In this document: one piece after another, positions 18,284 through 26,157 of the stretch
Numbering within the stretch: position 1 is the first letter of the stretch
How the letters are laid out: each line of letters starts with the position of its first letter
NCBI RefSeq assembly: GCF_004299445.1
Contig: NZ_SCTC01000003.1
Location: 62,001 to 126,000, forward strand
Length of the DNA: 64,000 nucleotides
Direction: 5' to 3'
DNA from: Phenylobacterium sp.
GTDB lineage: Bacteria > Pseudomonadota > Alphaproteobacteria > Caulobacterales > Caulobacteraceae
Translations under genes and position numbers: made by a program
Notes under the pieces: generated by a model
Seen by the model: the letters and a program-made list of their open reading frames with translations, nothing else
What the model was told of the DNA's origin: nothing
Databases searched by the model: none

Positions 18284-20101
18284 ATGAAGACCCTGCTTCT
18301 CTCCGCGGCCGCGGCCCTGACACTCTCCGCCACCACGGCCTGCGCCGATCCGGCCGGCGACGCCGCCGCTCGCTACGTCGCCTGGCGCGGCGGACCTGCC
18401 TTCGAGAACGCGCGCGGCCTGCTCGTCCGCGGAACGACGGACAACGGTCGCTTCCAGGGCGCCATCGAGCGCCGCATCGAGCCCGGCCGGACACTGGAAC
18501 GCTTCAACATGGGCTCGGCGGCGACACACCGCGCCCTGATCGGCGAGGCGGGCTGGACGGTCAGCCTGAGCGGCCAGGTCGAGACCGCTGACACCGTCAC
18601 TGCCAAGGCCGCCGCCCGCCGCCGCCTGACCACCTTCGACGACGCACTGAAGGGTCAGGGCGGAGCGACGGTCAGCCTGCAACCCGACGAGACCTTCGAC
18701 GGCCAATCCGTTCAGGTGCTGCGCATCACCTTTGACGAGCGCAACGGCCAGGATCTGCTGCTCGACCGCGAGACCGGGGCGCTGATCGCCGACCGGACCA
18801 AGGAGGATGGCAGCGTCACCACCACCCGCTATGCGGACTGGCGCACGGTCGAGGGCGTAAGGGTCGCCTTCAAGGAGGTGCAGCGGATCGCGCAGGACCC
18901 GATCGAGACCTCCATCACGCTGACCTCGGTCGACATCGACCCCCGGCCCGACGCGAAGGCCTTCGCACGACCGGCGTCGCGCAGGATCTACGCCTTCACC
19001 GACGGCAAAGCCACCACCGCGCCACTCCCCTTCGAGCTGTACCTCGGCTCGCGGATCTACATACCGGCCACGCTCAACGGCCACGAGACGCACGTCCTGC
19101 TGGACAGCGGGGCCGAGGCCACGGTTCTGGACAAGGCCTACGCCGAGAGCATCGGGATCAAGCCCACCGCCATCGTGCCGGCTGTCGGCACCGGCGGCCG
19201 AGACGTGGCTGAACTGGCCAGCGGCGTGACCATCCGGCTGGGCGCGGTGGAACTGCGCGACGTTACCGTCGCCCTGATCGACCTGAAGCCAATCAGCGCG
19301 ATGATCGGCAAGCCGCTGCCCGTGATCCTGGGAAAGGAGGTGTTCAACGCCCTGACCGTCGATCTCGACTTCGCCGGCAAGACCATCGCTTTCCAGGATC
19401 CGGCCCGTTTCAGGCCGACGCCCGGCGCCGTGCCCGTGCCGGTCACCAGCGTCGGCGGCATCCACGCCATCCCGGCCGCCATCGAGGGCGGCAAGACCGT
19501 GCTGATGGACTTCGACCTGGGCAACGGCTCGCCGCTGCTGGTCTTCCCGGGCCACTGGAAGGCCCGGCGCATGCTGGAGGGGCGCCCCTCGTCCAAGAGC
19601 CTGTCGGGCGCCGTCGGCGGCCTGAAGACCCGCGACGTGGCGACGGTGAGGTCGCTGACCCTGGCGGGCGTCACCTTCCGCGACATCCCTGCCGTCTTCG
19701 GCGAGGACGACGGGTCTGCGTTCGGCAATACCCGCACCGCCGGCAATATCGGCATGCCCATCCTCAGCCGCTTCCGCCTGACCACCGACTACGCCAACCA
19801 CCGGCTGCTGCTGACCCCCCGGGCGGATATGGTCGGCCTGCCGTTTCCCAAGGACCGCTCGGGCCTGATGACGCGCTTCAACGGCAGCGGCTTCACCCTG
19901 GGCCTCGTCGCGCCTGGCTCCCCCGCCGAAGCGGCGGGGCTGAAGGCCGGTCAGGTGATCACTGCGGTGAACGGCAAGGCGGCCAGCGAGCTGGGGGTTG
20001 CCGGCATGACGGCGCTGCGCACCGCCGCGGCCGGCGCGACCATGGCGCTGACGCTGCAGTCCGGTGAGACGGTTAGCCTGGTCCTGCGGGACTACTACTG
20101 A
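18284..20101 (+). CDS. Secreted retropepsin-like protease with C-terminal PDZ domain
   Basis: A 605-residue exported protein. MKTLLLSAAAALTLSATTAC is a signal peptide that may also serve as a lipobox. Residues about 20-240 form a beta-rich domain resembling outer-membrane lipoprotein sorting proteins (LLLDRETGALIADRTKEDGS). An aspartyl protease fold follows with HVLLDSGAEATVLDKAYAES near residue 270, the DSG holding the catalytic Asp; the second half has DFDLGNGSPLLVFPGHW near 410, where the DTG triad is altered. A PDZ domain closes the protein (GLVAPGSPAEAAGLKAGQVI near 545). It could act as a two-domain, pepsin-like protease with one degenerate site. It is cotranscribed with the TrmB-like regulator. 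Confidence 0.85.
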   Translation: MKTLLLSAAAALTLSATTACADPAGDAAARYVAWRGGPAFENARGLLVRGTTDNGRFQGAIERRIEPGRTLERFNMGSAATHRALIGEAGWTVSLSGQVETADTVTAKAAARRRLTTFDDALKGQGGATVSLQPDETFDGQSVQVLRITFDERNGQDLLLDRETGALIADRTKEDGSVTTTRYADWRTVEGVRVAFKEVQRIAQDPIETSITLTSVDIDPRPDAKAFARPASRRIYAFTDGKATTAPLPFELYLGSRIYIPATLNGHETHVLLDSGAEATVLDKAYAESIGIKPTAIVPAVGTGGRDVAELASGVTIRLGAVELRDVTVALIDLKPISAMIGKPLPVILGKEVFNALTVDLDFAGKTIAFQDPARFRPTPGAVPVPVTSVGGIHAIPAAIEGGKTVLMDFDLGNGSPLLVFPGHWKARRMLEGRPSSKSLSGAVGGLKTRDVATVRSLTLAGVTFRDIPAVFGEDDGSAFGNTRTAGNIGMPILSRFRLTTDYANHRLLLTPRADMVGLPFPKDRSGLMTRFNGSGFTLGLVAPGSPAEAAGLKAGQVITAVNGKAASELGVAGMTALRTAAAGATMALTLQSGETVSLVLRDYY

Positions 20102-20122
20102 GGCGACCCGCGCCGAGCGAGC

Positions 20123-22078
20123 CTACAGGTCCGGGACCTCGACCTGATCGCGCATGGCCCGGCGGCCGCCCATGGCGAGCAGTTCGCCGTTGTCGAGGCC
20201 GCCGTTCTTGTCACGGTCCAACTCGGCGAAGCGGGCCTTCAGCATCGCGACCATCCTGCCGCGCAGCTCGCTGGCCTGGACGAGACCGTCGACGTTGTCG
20301 TCCAGCGCGCCCACCATCAGCGAACCCATCAGCTTCTGCTGCAGATCGTTGCGCAGGTTGGTCACCGTCTCGTCGGCCCAGCGATAGTTCACGCGGAAAT
20401 ACATCATCTCCTCGTGGCTCTGCTCGCCCCAGGTGACGTTGCGCGTCGGGTCCGGATTGGCGGTGTTGTGGACCGAATTGTCGTAGACCCAGGTCGCCAC
20501 CAGCTTCGTGCCGGCCTTCACAAGGATCGGTTTCACCGGGTCGTAGTCGCGCTGCCAGTTGAAGTCGTACTTCGGCAGCGACAGCAGCATCGTCTCCTTG
20601 CCGTCCGGCAGGATGGCCTTCAGCTCGACGTGATAGCCGCGATAGTGCGAGTGCGGGTACAGCGTGTAGAGGTAGGCGTCGGCCGGGAAGGTCAGGTACG
20701 CCGTCTCTCTATGCCGCGCCGCGCCGGCCGGAATCATCAGCGCAAAGTCGCCGATCACCGCCGATCGTTTCACGTACTTGGGCTGCTCTTTCAGGACGTA
20801 GAAGCCCACCTGGCTCCGGTCGGTCGTCTCGGCGCCCATGGTCGTGTAGTGCATCTGGAAGTTCAGCTCGCCGCCCGCCGGCACCGGGGCGCCCGAGTTG
20901 TCGCCCATGATCTGGGGCTGGGCGCCCGGGGTGTATGAGCCCACCGATCCGCCCGGAATCGTCGGCCGCGAGCCCGGCGCAGGCCGGTGGTTGGAGACGA
21001 CGTGGTGCAGCACGCGGCGGTCACCGGGCTTCATCGCGATGGCGCGCAGCCAGGTGTTCTCGCTGAACGGGTTGGCCACCCGCATGTTCTGGTAGTCGAC
21101 GATGCCGCTGGCCGGCACCTTGAAGGCCGGCAGGTCGACGATCACGTCGGGCTTGCCCAGGTTCTCGGGCCACTCGGACGCTACGCGGGTCTTGTTGACC
21201 ACGAGGGGGTCGGCCCCCTCGCCCCGCGGCGCGCCGGCCTCGATCCAATGAACCAGCAGCTTGGTCTGCTGGGCCGTCAGGCCCTGGTCGTTCTTGAACG
21301 CGCCGATGTGGGGGTCGGCGAAATAGGGCGGCATCCGGCGCGTGCGCACCGTCTCGCGGATCATCGGGGCGAAGCCCTTCACCACGTCGTAGCTGTCCAT
21401 CGCGAACGGGCCGATGCCGCCGTTCAGGTGGCAGGTGACGCACTTGTCCTGGAGGATCGGCGCGATCTCCCTGGCGTACGAAATTCTGGCGAACGCCGCA
21501 GCGCGCTCGCGCTCTGGGAAGGCGATGGTGCGGCCCGTTGTCATCGCCACCCGTGACTGCGGCGCCGGCTGGCCCGCGGCCACCGCCGCGATGGCCGCTC
21601 CGGCGCCCGAGATCGGGCCGCGATAGGCCACGGTCCACGTCTTGGGATTGATCACGAAGACCTCGCCCTCGCGGCTCACACCCAGCTGTTCGCCCACCAG
21701 CTGCTGCTCGTCCATCAGGATCGGGATGCTGATCCCCTGCGCCTTGGCCTCCTCGGCGGCGGCGTCGCGGCTGTCGCCCAGCTTGGAGTCCAGCAGGTAG
21801 AACAGGACGCCCTTGCCGCCATGCTGGTCGGCCAGCTTCTGCAGTTCCACCGCGCCGGTCCTGGAGGCGGTCGAGCCATTCTCACGGGTCATCAGCACGA
21901 TCGCGGGCGCATAACCGAAGTAGTAGAGCCGGTGCGCCAGTCGCGTGTGATCGGTGAGCTGGAAGTCGTCGACGATCTGGGGCGCCGGGTCGGCGGCCTG
22001 CAGCGCGCCACCGCCAAAGCCAGCCAGGGCCATGCCGCCCACCGCGAGTGCGAACGCCGTCGCCACGATCCGCCGCAT
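20123..22078 (-). CDS. Exported redoxin-like/cytochrome c/copper monooxygenase-like/EF-hand fusion protein
   Basis: A 651-residue periplasmic protein starting at MRRIVATAFALAVGG (ATG 22078-22076), which has GGGGAGAG upstream; a second ATG five codons earlier lacks one. After the signal peptide comes a thioredoxin-fold redoxin domain (residues 30-160) whose usual active Cys is replaced by Ser at ENGSTAS near 70. CVTCH at 213-217 binds one haem c. Residues about 320-565 resemble copper type II ascorbate-dependent monooxygenases: HH 358-359, H410, the pair in YPHSHYRGYH (476, 478) and a Met near 558 could bind two coppers. Two EF-hand loops follow (593-604 and 621-632). It probably performs a copper-dependent oxidation fed by its own haem. 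Substrate is unknown. Confidence 0.82.
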   Translation of the reverse strand: MRRIVATAFALAVGGMALAGFGGGALQAADPAPQIVDDFQLTDHTRLAHRLYYFGYAPAIVLMTRENGSTASRTGAVELQKLADQHGGKGVLFYLLDSKLGDSRDAAAEEAKAQGISIPILMDEQQLVGEQLGVSREGEVFVINPKTWTVAYRGPISGAGAAIAAVAAGQPAPQSRVAMTTGRTIAFPERERAAAFARISYAREIAPILQDKCVTCHLNGGIGPFAMDSYDVVKGFAPMIRETVRTRRMPPYFADPHIGAFKNDQGLTAQQTKLLVHWIEAGAPRGEGADPLVVNKTRVASEWPENLGKPDVIVDLPAFKVPASGIVDYQNMRVANPFSENTWLRAIAMKPGDRRVLHHVVSNHRPAPGSRPTIPGGSVGSYTPGAQPQIMGDNSGAPVPAGGELNFQMHYTTMGAETTDRSQVGFYVLKEQPKYVKRSAVIGDFALMIPAGAARHRETAYLTFPADAYLYTLYPHSHYRGYHVELKAILPDGKETMLLSLPKYDFNWQRDYDPVKPILVKAGTKLVATWVYDNSVHNTANPDPTRNVTWGEQSHEEMMYFRVNYRWADETVTNLRNDLQQKLMGSLMVGALDDNVDGLVQASELRGRMVAMLKARFAELDRDKNGGLDNGELLAMGGRRAMRDQVEVPDL

Positions 22079-22156
22079 ACCGTCTCTCCCCATCCCCGAC
22101 GCACAGATAACAAGGGTTCTGTTCGCGAATATTGCAGCCCCGCCGCCGCAAGGGCC

Positions 22157-22429
22157 TCAGACGCGACGGTCGGCCAACCAGCGTCCGACCGAGAAGATGA
22201 TCGCCAGGTTCAGCGTCATGGCCGCGGCGCCCAACACCACCTCGCCGACCGCCCCCGGGTCCGACATCTGCGCCACCAGCAGGCTCCAAGGCATGCTCAG
22301 AAGGTCCGCGACGGTGGCCGCCCAGCCTTGCGACAGGCTCAGCCACCCCAAGGCGCCGGCGCCGATCGAAAGCAGGACGGCAAGGCAGGTCGCGGCATAG
22401 GCGACGCAGACGACGCGCGTCACCCTCAC
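22157..22429 (-). CDS. Small two-helix membrane protein, 90 aa
   Basis: The proposed start is GTG at 22429-22427 with AGGGA nine nt upstream; earlier in-frame codons look non-coding. Two hydrophobic segments, about residues 5-28 (VCVAYAATCLAVLLSIGAGA) and 57-82 (VVLGAAAMTLNLAIIFSVG), flank a loop with SMPWSLLVAQMSDPG. The C-terminus is RWLADRRV, giving a positive cytoplasmic end. I do not recognise a family. It lies upstream of the copper monooxygenase-like gene on the same strand, 78 bp away, and may be cotranscribed with it. Confidence 0.5.
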   Translation of the reverse strand: MRVTRVVCVAYAATCLAVLLSIGAGALGWLSLSQGWAATVADLLSMPWSLLVAQMSDPGAVGEVVLGAAAMTLNLAIIFSVGRWLADRRV

Positions 22430-22744
22430 GCGGTCACATCCCTGGCTGAGGCGCCGATCCGGGGCTTGAACTCTCGGGCGAGACACATGAGAGAAACTCC
22501 CACAGGTTGTGCCCCCAAGGTGCACCTGCGGCGTAACATTCGCCAGCATTTGTTGCATCAGGCAGAGATCCACGCCGCTCCATAGCGCGCCCGCACGACA
22601 CAGCCCGTCCAGCACACGGTCGTCGGCGATGTGCCCGTGCTCCGGCGCCCCAGCGCCTGCGGCCCAGCATCAGCGGTCGCGGGACGGATATCAGACCGCA
22701 GTCAGCCTCATGTGGCGCGTAGCCGCGCGGCTCTGATGCCAGCG
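22430..22744. other. Intergenic stretch without a recognised gene
   Basis: About 315 bp lie between the stop of the potassium channel gene and the start of the small membrane protein gene, both on the minus strand. Open frames here are short, lack ribosome-binding sites and have no recognisable protein character. I see no tRNA, strong hairpin or repeat. Confidence 0.5.
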
Positions 22745-23599
22745 TCATTCTTCATTCGGTATGTTCAGAAGAAGCCCGCACGCCTTGCAGTGAACGGCAT
22801 CGGGGTCGTGCCGCAGCAATCCACAGTCAGGGCATATGAACCTGACCTTGTAGGGACGGATCAGGGTCTGCGCGAAGCGAACGAAGAGGGTGATCCCGCT
22901 GATCATGATCACGATCGTCAGTAGCTTGCCGTAGGTCCCGGGCAGCGTGATGTCGCCGAATCCCGTGGTCGTGAGTGTGGTGACCGTGAAGTAGAGCGCG
23001 TCCACATAGCCGCCCAGGCCGGGATGCGAACGGGCGAAGCTGGCGTAGACGAACCCGGTCGCGATGAAGACGAAGGTGATGAGGGTCGCCAGCGACTTGG
23101 AGACATCCTCCACGCGCGTGTCGTCATAGCGCCGTCCGATCGTGGCCCAGAAGATCTCGCTGTGGAACAGCGACCACAGCCGCAGCACCCGCAGGAACGC
23201 CAGGTTGAACAGGGTCAGCGGGAACAGCAGCGTCACCAGCACGAACAGGTCGATCCAGACGCTGAACCGCCGGAAGAACGCTTTGAGGCTCGTGTCGGCC
23301 AACGCACGCGCGCCCAGCTCGGTGGCCAGCACCAGCGCCACCGCGTAGTCGACAACCAGATAGGCCGGATAGTCGCGCAGGAACGGCGCGGCCACGAAGA
23401 AGGCGATCAACAGCAGGTCTATGGCGATCACCCACAGGCGGAACCGCACCGCGCCCGGGCTGTCGCCATGATAGAGCTCGCGCAGACGCACCCGCAGCCG
23501 CGCGATCTGCGCCCGCTTGCCTGCCGTATCCGCCGGATCGGCCAATCTCGTCTCCCCGCAGCCTGCGCCATGAACCCGCGCGCCAGTGTGGGGGTTCAT
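22745..23599 (-). CDS. Voltage-gated-type potassium channel with C-terminal zinc ribbon
   Basis: A 284-residue ion channel. Hydrophobic segments S1 to S4 fall between residues about 55 and 148, with spaced Arg in LAFLRVLRLWSLF for S4. The pore helix and selectivity filter are LYFTVTTLTTTGFGD, filter TTGFGD at 211-216, followed by the last helix (LLTIVIMISGITLFVRFAQ). The cytoplasmic tail ends with CPDCG and CKACG (Cys 256, 259, 271, 274), a zinc ribbon rather than the usual RCK or cyclic-nucleotide domain. The start is MNPHTGAR at 23599; another ATG lies five codons upstream. It should conduct K+ across the inner membrane as a tetramer, and the ribbon may gate or assemble it. Confidence 0.88.
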   Translation of the reverse strand: MNPHTGARVHGAGCGETRLADPADTAGKRAQIARLRVRLRELYHGDSPGAVRFRLWVIAIDLLLIAFFVAAPFLRDYPAYLVVDYAVALVLATELGARALADTSLKAFFRRFSVWIDLFVLVTLLFPLTLFNLAFLRVLRLWSLFHSEIFWATIGRRYDDTRVEDVSKSLATLITFVFIATGFVYASFARSHPGLGGYVDALYFTVTTLTTTGFGDITLPGTYGKLLTIVIMISGITLFVRFAQTLIRPYKVRFICPDCGLLRHDPDAVHCKACGLLLNIPNEE

Positions 23600-23629
23600 C
23601 GGGCGTCCCCACAATCAAGGAATGCTCCG

Positions 23630-23812
23630 ATGCCCGCCAAATCCGCCGCCCAGCAGAAGGCCGCCGGCGCCGCGCTCTCAGCCAAGCGCGGCGACACGCC
23701 CAAGCGCCGGCTGAAGGGCGCGTCGAGGTCGATGATGTCGATGTCCGAGAAGGAACTCGAGGAAATGGCTTCGACCAAGCACAGGGGTAAGCCTGAGCAC
23801 GTGAAGCCGTAG
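23630..23812 (+). CDS. DUF3008 small basic protein
   Basis: A 60-residue highly charged protein. MPAKSAAQQKAAGAALSAKR is the DUF3008 N-terminus, and MSEKELEEMASTKHRGKPEH is its conserved C-terminal block. AAGGA lies 8 nt before the ATG at 23630. Members are short, lysine-rich and widespread in alphaproteobacteria, with no established role; some are reported near stress genes. The gene diverges from the potassium channel with 30 bp between starts and converges on the acyl-CoA dehydrogenase gene, whose stop is 6 bp away. Confidence 0.88.
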   Translation: MPAKSAAQQKAAGAALSAKRGDTPKRRLKGASRSMMSMSEKELEEMASTKHRGKPEHVKP

Positions 23813-23818
23813 TTCGCG

Positions 23819-24892
23819 CTACGCCGCCAGCCCCTGCATCCGCGCCGCCAGTTCACGCACGCGTTCTGGGCCGCCCAGCAACTGGCGGTTCTGACCGATG
23901 CGCTTGAACCAGTAGTGCAGGCCCAAGAGGTCGGTCATGCCGATGCCGCCATGCACCTCGGTGGCCGTGCGCGCGATGAAGCGGCCGATCTCCGAGGTAT
24001 GGGCCTTGGCGTGGGCCGCCATCAGCGAGGCCTCCTCCGGGGCATTGTCGAAGGCGTAGGCGGCGTACCAGACCAGCGCGCGGGCGGGCTCGAGTTCGGC
24101 GGCCATCTCGGCGCAAAGGTGCTTCACGGCCTGGAAGCTGCCGATCGTGCGGCCGAACTGCTTGCGCTCCTTCGCGTACTCGACGGCCCTGTCGAGCATC
24201 GTCTGGCAGGCGCCCAGTGTATCGGCGGCGATCATCACCCAAGCCGCGTCACGCAGGCGGTCCAGCGCCTGGTTGGACGACAGCGCCTCGGCCGGCGCCC
24301 CTCTGAACGTGAGTTCGGTGAGCCGCCGCGTGGCGTCGATGCTGGGCAGGATCTCGCTCGCGTCGGCCTTCGCCGCCAGGTGCAGCACGCCCGAGCGGTC
24401 CGCCACGACCAGCAGGTCGGCCGCCATCGCGTCCAAGGCAAATAGCGCCTTGCCAGTCAGCTTCCCGCCTTCCGCCGTCACGCCCGCGCCGTCGCGAGCG
24501 CCGGCGATGGGTTCGGAGATCGCGGCGCCCGCCGTCGCCCCGCCGTCCGCCAGCTTTGGCAACCAGGCGCGCTTCTGCTCATCGCTCCCGCCCAGCCGCA
24601 GCGCCAGCGGCGCCAGGACGGCCGAGCCCAGGAAGGGCGTCGGCGCAACGACGCGACCCAGCGCCTCGGCCGCCAGCGCGGCCTCCAGCAGCCCCAGGCC
24701 CAGCCCCCCATGCTCCTCGGGAACCAACAGGCCCGGCAGCCCCAGCTCGGAGAGGCCCGCCCAGATGTCGGGCGCGGTCGCTTCGCCGCCGTCGGCGAAC
24801 CTGCGCACGCGATCCAGGGACGACAGGTCGGCCAGGGCCTTGGTCAGGCTGTCCTGCAGCAGGGTCTGATCTTCCGACAGCGCAAACCGCAT
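23819..24892 (-). CDS. Acyl-CoA dehydrogenase, shorter partner of a pair
   Basis: A 357-residue acyl-CoA dehydrogenase family protein. Typical segments are present: LPGLLVPEEHGGLGLGLLEA near residue 52, AISEPIAGARDGAGV near 123, YAKERKQFGRTIGSFQAVKH near 238 and the end ATEVHGGIGMTDLLGLHYW. The N-terminal FAD-contact block AISEP is less standard than in the partner gene. It begins directly after the TAG of the upstream acyl-CoA dehydrogenase gene with no gap, so the two are translationally coupled and probably form an alpha2beta2 heterotetramer like the FadE pairs known from actinobacterial steroid side-chain degradation. The substrate is not deducible. Confidence 0.88.
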   Translation of the reverse strand: MRFALSEDQTLLQDSLTKALADLSSLDRVRRFADGGEATAPDIWAGLSELGLPGLLVPEEHGGLGLGLLEAALAAEALGRVVAPTPFLGSAVLAPLALRLGGSDEQKRAWLPKLADGGATAGAAISEPIAGARDGAGVTAEGGKLTGKALFALDAMAADLLVVADRSGVLHLAAKADASEILPSIDATRRLTELTFRGAPAEALSSNQALDRLRDAAWVMIAADTLGACQTMLDRAVEYAKERKQFGRTIGSFQAVKHLCAEMAAELEPARALVWYAAYAFDNAPEEASLMAAHAKAHTSEIGRFIARTATEVHGGIGMTDLLGLHYWFKRIGQNRQLLGGPERVRELAARMQGLAA

Positions 24893-26059
24893 CTACGCCC
24901 CCACCGTCTTGGGTTCGCGCGGCATGCCCAGCCCACGTTCCGAAATGATGTTCTTCTGGATCTGCGCCGTCCCGCCGCCAATGATCAGGCCCAGGTCGAA
25001 CATGTAGTTCCGCTGCCAGCCGCCCTTCGCACGCAGGTGGGGTCCGTCATGGTAGAGGATCCCCAGCTCGCCCAGGGCGTCGATCGCCAGCGCCGCCACC
25101 TGGTGGTTCAGCTCGCAGCCCTGCAGCTTCACAACCAGCCGGGCCAGGCCCGCCGTATCATCGGTCAGCGTGCGCAGGCCGTTGAACTTCATCGAGAATA
25201 CACGCGCCTGCAGCTGCATCAGCCGGTCGCGGAAGATCGGATTGTCGATGATCCGATGACCATCCACCGTCTCGGATTTCATCAGTTCAATCAGGGCCTT
25301 GAGCCGAGCTTCTGTAGCGTTCGGATCGCCCAGCATCCCGCGCTCATGCTTGAGCGTCGTATTCGCGACGAACCAACCTCGCCCGCGACCGCCGACGACG
25401 TTCTTCTGCGGCACCCGCACGTCGGTGAAGAACACCTCGTTGAATTCGGCGTGCCCGGTCATGGTCTTGAGCGGCCGGACGTCGATCCCCGGCGTGTTCA
25501 TCGGGAACAGGATGTAGCTGATCCCCTCGTGCTTGGCGGCGTCAGGCTCCGTGCGCACCAGGCAGAAGATCATGTCGGCCTGAGCAGCCGTACTTGTCCA
25601 TATTTTTTGGCCACTTATGAGAAAATCCTCACCATCCTCGACCGCCTTGGTCTGCAGGTTGGCAAGGTCCGAGCCGGCGCCCGGTTCGGAGTAGCCCTGG
25701 CACCAGATCACCTCTCCGCGCAGGGTGGGGCCGATCCACTGCCGCTTCTGGTCCTCGGACCCCACCTCCAGCAGCGTCGGCACCAGCATCGATATGCCTT
25801 GCCCGGCCATGCCTCGGGGCGCGCCAGCGGCGATGAACTCTTCGGCGATGATGCGGCCCTTCAGGATGTCGGGCTCGGCGCCGTAGCCGCCGTATTCCTT
25901 CGGGATGGTGCGGGCCGCATATCCGGCCTCGATCAGCGTCCGCTGCCAGGCTTTAGGATCGTTGGGCGCGCCGTCCTTGTGGTGGTCCTTGTGCGCCTCC
26001 AGGAAGGCCCGCACCTCGTCGCGGAAGGCCGCCAGTTCTGGCGTCAGCGTCAGGTCCAT
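24893..26059 (-). CDS. Acyl-CoA dehydrogenase, longer partner of a pair
   Basis: This 388-residue FAD enzyme starts at MDLTLTPELAAF (ATG 26059-26057), with AAGGGGAG upstream; the 71 codons before it are not protein-like. Family signatures are WCQGYSEPGAGSDLANLQTK near residue 122, SGQKIWTSTAAQADMIFCLV near 152 and the C-terminal FDLGLIIGGGTAQIQKNIIS with the helix that contacts FAD across the dimer. SEPGAGSDLA is intact, so FAD binding should be normal. GHAEFNEVFFTDVRVP near 215 resembles the FadE17 type. It is the first gene of a two-gene unit and diverges from the sorbosone dehydrogenase-like gene. Confidence 0.9.
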   Translation of the reverse strand: MDLTLTPELAAFRDEVRAFLEAHKDHHKDGAPNDPKAWQRTLIEAGYAARTIPKEYGGYGAEPDILKGRIIAEEFIAAGAPRGMAGQGISMLVPTLLEVGSEDQKRQWIGPTLRGEVIWCQGYSEPGAGSDLANLQTKAVEDGEDFLISGQKIWTSTAAQADMIFCLVRTEPDAAKHEGISYILFPMNTPGIDVRPLKTMTGHAEFNEVFFTDVRVPQKNVVGGRGRGWFVANTTLKHERGMLGDPNATEARLKALIELMKSETVDGHRIIDNPIFRDRLMQLQARVFSMKFNGLRTLTDDTAGLARLVVKLQGCELNHQVAALAIDALGELGILYHDGPHLRAKGGWQRNYMFDLGLIIGGGTAQIQKNIISERGLGMPREPKTVGA

Positions 26060-26157
26060 GTCACTCCCCTTTCCGCCCACTGCACCACCCTTTCGCCGCG
26101 TGAGGCAACGGCGCCGTGGCGTAAGCGTTTGCCCCTGACCGATTCCTGGAGACGCCG

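Noticed and set aside
17387-19801. An 804-codon minus-strand open frame opposite the TrmB-like and protease genes
   Set aside because: The translation is compositionally biased (Gln, Gly, Arg, Val) and lacks any domain, whereas both plus-strand proteins have clear motifs.
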